From Bradyrhizobium algeriense (lineage in GTDB: Bacteria; Pseudomonadota; Alphaproteobacteria; Rhizobiales; Xanthobacteraceae): 64,000 nt of DNA. The notes beneath the pieces are model-generated. The model saw nothing but the letters and a program-made list of their open reading frames with translations, did not search any database and was not told where the DNA came from. The stretch is from contig NZ_PYCN01000001.1 of NCBI RefSeq assembly GCF_003062295.1, positions 20,001-84,000 on the forward strand, written 5' to 3'. The position numbers were made by a program, and so were the translations under genes. Below are positions 58,777 through 64,000 of the stretch, piece by piece (within the stretch, counting starts at the first letter, position 1; each line of letters starts with the position of its first letter).

Positions 58777-60042
58777 TCAAAACCACGGTGCCGGCCGATC
58801 CATCGCAATTAAATCCTCGACCTCGATGCGCGGGCGGACCACGGCATACTGGTCGTCCTTGACGAGGACTTCGGGCACCAGCGCGCGCGTATTGTAGAAG
58901 CCGGACTGCACCGCGCCGTAGGCGCCGGCGGTCATGATCGCGATGAGATCGCCGGCCTTGGGTTCGGGAAGGTTGCGGTCGAGGGCGAGATAGTCGCCGG
59001 TCTCGCAGACCGGACCGACGACGTCGGCCGTGATGGTTCGCACGCCCTTGACGGGCTCGCGAACGGGAAGGATGTCGTGATGGGCTTCGTACAGCGTGGG
59101 ACGGATCAAATCGTTCATCGCGGCGTCGATGATGACGAAATTCTTGGCCTCGCCGGGCTTCACATAGATGACGCGGGAAACGAGGATGCCGGCGTTGCCG
59201 ACGATCATCCGCCCGGGTTCGAACATCAGCGTGCAGCCGAGATTATGCGTCACCCGCTTGACCATCGCGGCATAGGCCGACGGCAATGGCGGCGCTTCGC
59301 GGTCGGCGTGATAGGGGATGCCGAGCCCACCGCCGAAATCGATATGCTCGATCTTGTGGCCGTCGGCGCGCAGCGTCTGCACGAAATCGGAAAGAATCCG
59401 GAACGCGGTCTCCATCTTGGAGAGATCAGTGATCTGGCTGCCGATATGCATGTCGGTGCCGGTCACCTCGATACCCGGCAGCTTCGCCGCGAGGGCATAG
59501 ACCTCGCGCGCCCGCAGAATCGGGATGCCGAACTTGTTCTCGGACTTGCCGGTGGCGATCTTGGCGTGGGTGCCGGCATCGACGTCCGGATTGACCCGCA
59601 ACGAAATCCGCGCGGTCTTGCCGGTCTCGACCGCGAGCTTCGACAGCAATTCCAGTTCGGGCTCGGATTCGACGTTGATGCAGAGAATGTCCGCCGCCAG
59701 CGCGGCGCGCAGTTCGGGTTCGGTCTTGCCGACGCCTGAGAAAAGAATCTTGCTCGGCGGAATCCCCGCGGCCAGCGCGCGCTTGAGTTCGCCGCCCGAC
59801 ACCACGTCGGCCCCGGCGCCGAGTTTCGCCAGCGTGCGCAGCACCGACTGGTTGGAATTGGCCTTCATGGCGTAGCAGACCAGCGTCTTCTCGCCGGCAA
59901 AGGCCTCGGTGAAGATGCGGTAATGGCGCTCCAGCGTCGCCGTCGAATAGCAATAAAACGGCGTGCCGACCGCATCCGCAAGTTCGGACAGGTTGACGGC
60001 CTCAGCGTGGAGCACGCCGTTGCGATAGTCGAAGTGATTCAT
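58777..60042 (-). CDS. lysA: Diaminopimelate decarboxylase
   Basis: A 421-residue fold-type III PLP enzyme that makes lysine from meso-diaminopimelate. The PLP lysine is Lys60 in CYAMKANSN, the glycine loop is FGGGLGIPY, and the second active-site Cys is in GPVCETGD. ATG 60042 (MNHFDYRNG) is the family start. The frame is open for another 16 codons, which lie inside a repeat element. It follows lptM and argH on the same strand. Confidence 0.96.
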   Translation of the reverse strand: MNHFDYRNGVLHAEAVNLSELADAVGTPFYCYSTATLERHYRIFTEAFAGEKTLVCYAMKANSNQSVLRTLAKLGAGADVVSGGELKRALAAGIPPSKILFSGVGKTEPELRAALAADILCINVESEPELELLSKLAVETGKTARISLRVNPDVDAGTHAKIATGKSENKFGIPILRAREVYALAAKLPGIEVTGTDMHIGSQITDLSKMETAFRILSDFVQTLRADGHKIEHIDFGGGLGIPYHADREAPPLPSAYAAMVKRVTHNLGCTLMFEPGRMIVGNAGILVSRVIYVKPGEAKNFVIIDAAMNDLIRPTLYEAHHDILPVREPVKGVRTITADVVGPVCETGDYLALDRNLPEPKAGDLIAIMTAGAYGAVQSGFYNTRALVPEVLVKDDQYAVVRPRIEVEDLIAMDRPAPWF

Positions 60043-60053
60043 GGCGCGCTCAT

Positions 60054-60107
60054 AGCGTTTTCGAGCGAAGTGGGTACCGATTCGCGTCAAGAAAACGCGT
60101 CAAAACA
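60054..60107. repeat. Short intergenic palindromic repeat (GTGGGTACCG family)
   Basis: AGCGTTTTCGAGCGAAGTGG, then GTACCGATTCGCGTCAAG, then AAAACGCGTCAAAACA. It belongs with the elements at 16875-16920 and 46614-46703. It occupies the gap between lptM and lysA. Confidence 0.7.
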
Positions 60108-60112
60108 AGACT

Positions 60113-60379
60113 CTAGTCCAGCAGCGGATCGAGAACGAATTTCTTCTTGCCGCCCTTGGGAGCGCTGGGGCCTGCCTCGGATCCGTAGGTCGAATTGAAG
60201 ACGCCGGGCTGCGCCGCGCGCTCGGCCTCGGTGTCCGACGTGGCCTGGGCCGCCGGCGCCGCCGCGGTCGGCGGCAAATCGAGCCCGGCCTTGCGTCCGC
60301 AGCCCCCGAGCGCGAGCGCGGTCACGCTCAGCAGGATGATGGCCCATCCCGACGATGACGGGCGGTAGTTACTGATCAC
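60113..60379 (-). CDS. lptM: LPS translocon maturation chaperone LptM-like lipoprotein
   Basis: A small 88-residue lipoprotein with a signal and the lipobox LALGGC followed at once by GRKAGLDLPP, the hallmark of LptM (formerly YifL). LptM helps assemble the LptDE outer-membrane translocon. The start is GTG 60379 (then ISNYRPSSSG), which has GGGGA nine bases upstream. The longer frame to 60472 has a nonsense extension. Confidence 0.88.
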   Translation of the reverse strand: MISNYRPSSSGWAIILLSVTALALGGCGRKAGLDLPPTAAAPAAQATSDTEAERAAQPGVFNSTYGSEAGPSAPKGGKKKFVLDPLLD

Positions 60380-60490
60380 GACGAAATCCCCAATGCGCGC
60401 CGCACCATACAAAGATTGCCTTGGTCTGGCGAGTGCCGATCGGCCACGGAAACCCAAGAAAAACCTAAGCAATTGCAGCGATTTTTTTCC

Positions 60491-61888
60491 TCAGCCCAAT
60501 TTTCGCTCTTTTTCCAGCCGTTTCAGCCAGGCTTTGGCCTGCGACAGCACGTTCTTCGGCGCGGTGCCGCCATAACTGGTCCGGCTCTTGACGGACGCTT
60601 CCACAGACAGCACGCGCAGGGCATCGGCCGAAATCTTCGGCTCGACCTCCTGCATCGCCTGCAGCGGCAATTCGTGCAGCGCCACACCCTGCTTGGACGC
60701 AAGGCCGACGATTCGCCCGGTGACATGGTGGGCATCGCGGAACGGCATTTTCAGCGTCCGCACCAGCCAGTCGGCGAGGTCGGTGGCGGTGGCATAGCCC
60801 TCGCCGGCGGCGGCCTTCATCCGTGCCTCGTCCGGCACCAGGTCGATGACCATGCCGGTCATGGCCCGAATCGCGAGCGAGAGCGCGGAAAACGCCTCCA
60901 TGGCGCCCTGCTTGTCCTCCTGCATGTCCTTTTGATAGGCGAGCGGCAGCCCCTTCATCACGATCAGGAGACCGTTGAGCGCGCCGATCACCCGGCCGGT
61001 CTTGGCGCGCACCAGTTCGGCCGCGTCGGGATTGCGCTTCTGCGGCATGATCGAGGAGCCGGTGGTGAACTTGTCACTGAGGCGCACGAGGCCCACCAGC
61101 GGCGAGGTCCAGATCACGATTTCCTCGGCAAAGCGCGACATGTGCACGGCCGCGATCGAGGCGGCCGAGAGCGTTTCGAGCACGAAGTCGCGATCCGATA
61201 CCGCGTCCAGCGAATTGGCCATCGGCCGGTCGAAGCCGAGCGCCTTGGCTGTGGCGGTGCGATCGATCGGAAACGAGGTTCCGGCCAACGCCGCGGCCCC
61301 AAGCGGCGATTCGTTCAGCCGCTTGCGGGCATCGGCAAAACGACCGCGGTCGCGCGCGGCCATCTCGACATAGGCCAGCAGATGATGCCCGAACGTGACG
61401 GGCTGGGCGGTCTGCAGATGGGTGAAGCCCGGCATCACGGTCGCGGCATGTTCCAGCGCGCGGCTGGCCAGCGCATGCTGGAAGGCGGCCAGCGCCGCAT
61501 CTGTTACGTCGATCGTGTCGCGGACAAAGAGCCGGAAATCGGTCGCCACCTGGTCGTTGCGGGAGCGTGCGGTGTGCAGCCGTCCCGCTGCCGGCCCGAT
61601 CAATTCGGAAAGCCGGCTTTCGACGTTCATATGGATGTCTTCGAGCGCGCGCTTGAAATCGAAGGAGCCCTTGCCGATTTCTGACAAAATCGTGTCTAGA
61701 CCCTTGCCGATATTTTTCGCATCAACAGCGGTGATAATGCCTTGCGCGGCCAGCATTGCGGCGTGGGCCTTGGACGCGGCGATGTCCTGGGCATAGAGGT
61801 GACGGTCGACGTCGATCGAGACGTTGATTTCCTCCATGATCGCATCGGGACGCTCGGTGAACCGGCCGCCCCACATCTTGTTGCTCAT
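60491..61888 (-). CDS. argH: Argininosuccinate lyase
   Basis: A 465-residue enzyme of the fumarase/aspartase superfamily that performs the last step of arginine synthesis. The signature [12 protein letters not shown] is at 277-288, and [12 protein letters not shown] and the catalytic His region [15 protein letters not shown] are intact. ATG 61888 follows AGGGAAG. The frame extends to 62218 but that part overlaps the divergent tlpA gene. It is the first gene of argH-lptM-lysA. Confidence 0.97.
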   Translation of the reverse strand: MSNKMWGGRFTERPDAIMEEINVSIDVDRHLYAQDIAASKAHAAMLAAQGIITAVDAKNIGKGLDTILSEIGKGSFDFKRALEDIHMNVESRLSELIGPAAGRLHTARSRNDQVATDFRLFVRDTIDVTDAALAAFQHALASRALEHAATVMPGFTHLQTAQPVTFGHHLLAYVEMAARDRGRFADARKRLNESPLGAAALAGTSFPIDRTATAKALGFDRPMANSLDAVSDRDFVLETLSAASIAAVHMSRFAEEIVIWTSPLVGLVRLSDKFTTGSSIMPQKRNPDAAELVRAKTGRVIGALNGLLIVMKGLPLAYQKDMQEDKQGAMEAFSALSLAIRAMTGMVIDLVPDEARMKAAAGEGYATATDLADWLVRTLKMPFRDAHHVTGRIVGLASKQGVALHELPLQAMQEVEPKISADALRVLSVEASVKSRTSYGGTAPKNVLSQAKAWLKRLEKERKLG

Positions 61889-62014
61889 GACTTCCCTGGC
61901 CTTACTTCTTAAGCCTTGCCATCTAAATCGTCGAACCGGCTGCGAAACGCGGTGCCGGTTTCGGCCGTAACTCGACCGTAATCTTGCGCCCTGCATAGCC
62001 GTATCTGATACAGG

Positions 62015-62704
62015 ATGACAAACGATATGCCCGAAATGTCCCCGCCCCGCCCGGCCACGAAACGCCGGATCCCGCTCGCCATCGGTGCGGTGGCGGCTGT
62101 GGGCGTGATCGGATTGGGCGCGTTTTACGGGCTTGGCGGCTTCAAGCGCGGCACAGGCGGCGATCCCTTCTGTACGGGCGCCGTCGAACTGGCCCGCAAG
62201 ATCGCACCGCTGGCGCATGGCGAGGTGGCCGCGCTGACCATGGCGACGACCCCGCTGCGGCTCCCCGACCTCGCCTTCGAGGACGCCGAGGGCAAGCCCC
62301 GAAAGCTCTCGGAATGGCGCGGCAAGACCGTGCTGGTGAACCTGTGGGCCACCTGGTGCGTGCCTTGTCGCAAGGAGATGCCGGCGCTCGACAGCCTGCA
62401 GGCCAAGCTCGGGGGCAAGGATTTTGAGGTGGTCGCCGTCAATATCGACACCCGCGATCCCGAGAAGCCGAAAACCTTCCTCAAAGAGGCCAATCTAACC
62501 AGGCTTGGCTATTTTACTGACTCAAAAGCCAAGGTTTTTCAGGATCTTAAGGGCATAGGCAAGGCGCTGGGCATGCCGACCTCGATACTCGTGGACGGCC
62601 AGGGCTGCGAGATCGCCAACCTGGCTGGTCCCGCTGAATGGGCCAGCGACGACGCCATCAAGCTGATCAAGGCCGCGATGGAGCCAGTGAAGGCGGGGTC
62701 CTAG
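62015..62704 (+). CDS. tlpA: Thiol:disulfide interchange protein TlpA
   Basis: A 229-residue periplasmic thioredoxin anchored by an N-terminal span (about 20-38). The redox site is WCVPC (Trp114-Cys118), and the cis-Pro loop is GMPTSILV. An extra Cys pair (DPFCTGAV and GQGCEIA) matches TlpA of B. japonicum, where the protein is needed for cytochrome aa3 assembly as a copper-site reductant. It is divergent from argH with 126 bp between, the same arrangement as in B. japonicum. Confidence 0.95.
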   Translation: MTNDMPEMSPPRPATKRRIPLAIGAVAAVGVIGLGAFYGLGGFKRGTGGDPFCTGAVELARKIAPLAHGEVAALTMATTPLRLPDLAFEDAEGKPRKLSEWRGKTVLVNLWATWCVPCRKEMPALDSLQAKLGGKDFEVVAVNIDTRDPEKPKTFLKEANLTRLGYFTDSKAKVFQDLKGIGKALGMPTSILVDGQGCEIANLAGPAEWASDDAIKLIKAAMEPVKAGS

Positions 62705-62730
62705 CTGTGAGCAGTTCAGCGCTAGAATCG

Positions 62731-62851
62731 CCGGGTGGGCAAAGCCACCGGATCGCGTGAATGCGCCCGATGACAGGCTCCGTGTGCCCACCATCACCAG
62801 CGCAGCATTAGATGGTGGGCACGGCGCAGGCGCGCCTTTGCCCGCCCTACA
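62731..62851. repeat. Inverted-repeat element, GGTGGGCAAAGCCACC family
   Basis: CCGGGTGGGCAAAGCCACCG is followed by GATCGCGTGAATGCGCCC, GATGACAGGCTCCG and, at the far end, CTTTGCCCGCCCTAC. The centre is shared with 34328-34445 and 63275-63340. It lies after tlpA. Confidence 0.8.
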
Positions 62852-62862
62852 GGACGGTAATT

Positions 62863-63042
62863 TCAGGCCGCAATATTGAGGTTGCCGCCAACGCCGGGGG
62901 CGAGATTGGCCGTACCCAGCAGCGTCTGGACCGCGGCTTTCTCCGCGTCCGCATTCTGTTTGATGATCGAGGTCTGGATCTGCTGCTGCGTGCCCGCCGC
63001 TTTCATCGCCATCATGCTCGAAACCATAGCCATCATATCCAT
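62863..63042 (-). CDS. YjfB-like putative motility protein
   Basis: A 59-residue protein from ATG 63042 (MDMMAMVSSMMAMKAAGTQQ), preceded by GAGGAG. It has a Met-rich helix and then QTSIIKQNADAEKAAVQTLL, as in the YjfB family. That family is called putative motility protein because of regulation in Bacillus, and the link is weak here. A GTG at 63051 is an alternative start. It sits between two repeat elements. Confidence 0.7.
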   Translation of the reverse strand: MDMMAMVSSMMAMKAAGTQQQIQTSIIKQNADAEKAAVQTLLGTANLAPGVGGNLNIAA

Positions 63043-63153
63043 ACGCAGCACTCCTCAAACCTGAGGGCACCCTACCCCGGCACCGGTTAACGAATTCTGG
63101 AGATTGTGCGGTGACCGCGGTGGAACCTGTCCGAGCGGCGTGAAAAAGAAGTG

Positions 63154-63212
63154 CGTGGGCAAAGCGACTTGTCCGCCGTAGCTCAAAGAGCGAAGGCGGA
63201 AGCGTGCCCACC
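63154..63212. repeat. Inverted-repeat element, GTGGGCAAAGCG family
   Basis: GTGGGCAAAGCGACTTGTCC, then GCCGTAGCTCAAAGAGCG, then AAGGCGGAAGCGTGCCCACC. The outer arms GTGGGCA and TGCCCAC pair. This is a frequent intergenic form in the genus, which I say from memory. It forms a pair with the next element. Confidence 0.7.
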
Positions 63213-63274
63213 GATTTTTCACAACCGGCGATGGCGCCTGCAGAGCACGTCGGCGTTTGAATTTGCGGAAACAT

Positions 63275-63340
63275 GGTGGGCACGCGGAGCCTGTCATCGG
63301 GCGCGCATTCGCGCGACCCGGTGGCTTTGCCCACCCCTAC
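63275..63340. repeat. Inverted-repeat element, GGTGGGCACGCGGAGCC family
   Basis: GGTGGGCACGCGGAGCCTGT, then CATCGGGCGCGCATTCGCGC, then GACCCGGTGGCTTTGCCCAC. Its centre is the reverse complement of that in 34328-34445 and 62731-62851. It lies 17 bp before the stop of the dehydrogenase gene that reads leftwards. Confidence 0.8.
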
Positions 63341-63356
63341 GGATTCGCGATGACGC

Positions 63357-64000
63357 CTAGCGCGTCGGGACCGGCTTGTCGCCGCGGTAGTCGTAGAAGC
63401 CGCGCTGCGTCTTGCGGCCGAGCCAGCCGGCCTCGACGTATTTCACGAGCAGCGGGCACGGCCGGTATTTCGAATCCGCCAGCCCCTCATGCAGCACCTG
63501 CATGATCGACAGGCAGGTGTCGAGACCGATGAAGTCGGCGAGTTCCAAGGGCCCCATCGGGTGATGCGCGCCGAGCTTCATGGCGGCGTCGATCGCCTCG
63601 ACGTTCCCGACGCCCTCATAGAGCGTGTAGATCGCCTCGTTGATCATCGGCAGCAGGATGCGGTTGACGATGAAGGCGGGGAAATCCTCGGATACGGCAA
63701 TCTGCTTACCCATCCGGGTGACAAATTCCTTCGCGGTGTCGAACGTCAAATCGTCGGTGGCGATGCCGCGGATCAGCTCGACCAGCTCCATCGCCGGCAC
63801 CGGATTCATGAAATGAATGCCGATGAAGCGCTCGGGACGGTCGGTCGAGGCGGCGAGCCGCGTGATCGAGATCGACGAGGAGTTGGTGGCGACGATCGCT
63901 TCCGGTTTCAACACCGCGCAGAGCTCGTGAAAGATCTTGCGCTTGACCTCTTCCTTTTCGACTGCGGTCTCGATCACGAGGTCGCAGTCCGCCAAACCGT
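63357..64000 (-). CDS. 3-hydroxyacyl-CoA (3-hydroxybutyryl-CoA) dehydrogenase, partial
   Basis: The C-terminal 214 residues of a dehydrogenase. The 5' end, with the Rossmann GxGxxG, lies beyond the right edge. The part seen has CDLVIETAVEKEEVK, NSSSISITRLA, the catalytic His in GIHFMNPVPAMELVE and the C-terminal helical domain (AHHPMGPLELADFIGLDTCL). It oxidises 3-hydroxyacyl-CoA, as in butyrate or PHB metabolism. Confidence 0.93.
   Translation of the reverse strand, partial: GLADCDLVIETAVEKEEVKRKIFHELCAVLKPEAIVATNSSSISITRLAASTDRPERFIGIHFMNPVPAMELVELIRGIATDDLTFDTAKEFVTRMGKQIAVSEDFPAFIVNRILLPMINEAIYTLYEGVGNVEAIDAAMKLGAHHPMGPLELADFIGLDTCLSIMQVLHEGLADSKYRPCPLLVKYVEAGWLGRKTQRGFYDYRGDKPVPTR

Overview
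The window looks like a piece of a Bradyrhizobium chromosome or that of a very close relative. The evidence is an alphaproteobacterial 16S-Ile-Ala rRNA operon, a divergent tlpA/argH pair like that of B. japonicum, a coxMNOP-type oxidase cluster, metXW behind a SAM-II riboswitch, high-GC coding sequence, and families of intergenic inverted repeats typical of this genus. The genus call rests on recognition, not on a search.

Layout. 0-2.9 kb: the 5' half of an rRNA operon on the minus strand (16S, tRNA-Ile, tRNA-Ala; 23S lies off the left edge) with its promoter. 2.9-8.3 kb: a LysM/M23 cell-wall peptidase, a secreted SMP-30-like beta-propeller protein, two small membrane-protein genes and a decayed copy of the propeller gene's 3' end. 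8.6-13.4 kb: a minus-strand accessory locus with a BTAD/SARP-type regulator, a small protein, a lipoprotein and a multidomain peptidoglycan hydrolase. 13.8-17.9 kb: a small conserved protein, clpB and a MOSC protein. 18-27.2 kb: a long Bradyrhizobium-type repeat, a ClpX-zinc-finger protein, a cyclase-ATPase-TPR signalling protein preceded by a perfect CRP-type palindrome, a PAP2-type membrane protein, a secreted CHAP-like peptidase and an alpha/beta hydrolase. 27.3-32.5 kb: metXW (minus) and chorismate mutase-hisC-tyrA (plus). 32.7-34.3 kb: an acetyltransferase-like gene and two overlapping small genes. 34.5-40.6 kb: coxMNOP, subunit IV, cytochrome c and heme O synthase. 41-46.5 kb: a DUF2189 protein, small membrane protein, DUF2125 protein, gamma-glutamylcyclotransferase, methyltransferase and YdcF protein. 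46.7-52.8 kb: ftsEX, a zinc-ribbon protein, a CpdR-like response regulator and a TIGR02302 protein. 52.9-58.7 kb: an accessory stretch with a CMD protein, an HIBADH-type dehydrogenase, an L,D-transpeptidase, an acyltransferase and small proteins. 58.8-62.7 kb: lysA-lptM-argH with divergent tlpA. 62.8-64 kb: a small motility-type protein and a 3-hydroxyacyl-CoA dehydrogenase that runs off the right edge.

Functionally, several blocks concern amino-acid synthesis (Met, Tyr/Phe, His-type aminotransferase, Lys, Arg), respiration (an aa3-type oxidase with its heme O synthase, plus TlpA, a thioredoxin known to serve oxidase maturation) and the cell wall (M23 peptidase, FtsEX, L,D-transpeptidase, two CHAP-like hydrolases).

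The most unusual signals are: three places where the 3' end of a gene is repeated beyond an intervening gene module; an array of 27-bp palindromic units at the 5' end of ftsE; a SAM-II riboswitch with an explicit terminator; a CRP-type palindrome ahead of a predicted nucleotide cyclase; and the regulator/lipoprotein/hydrolase locus.
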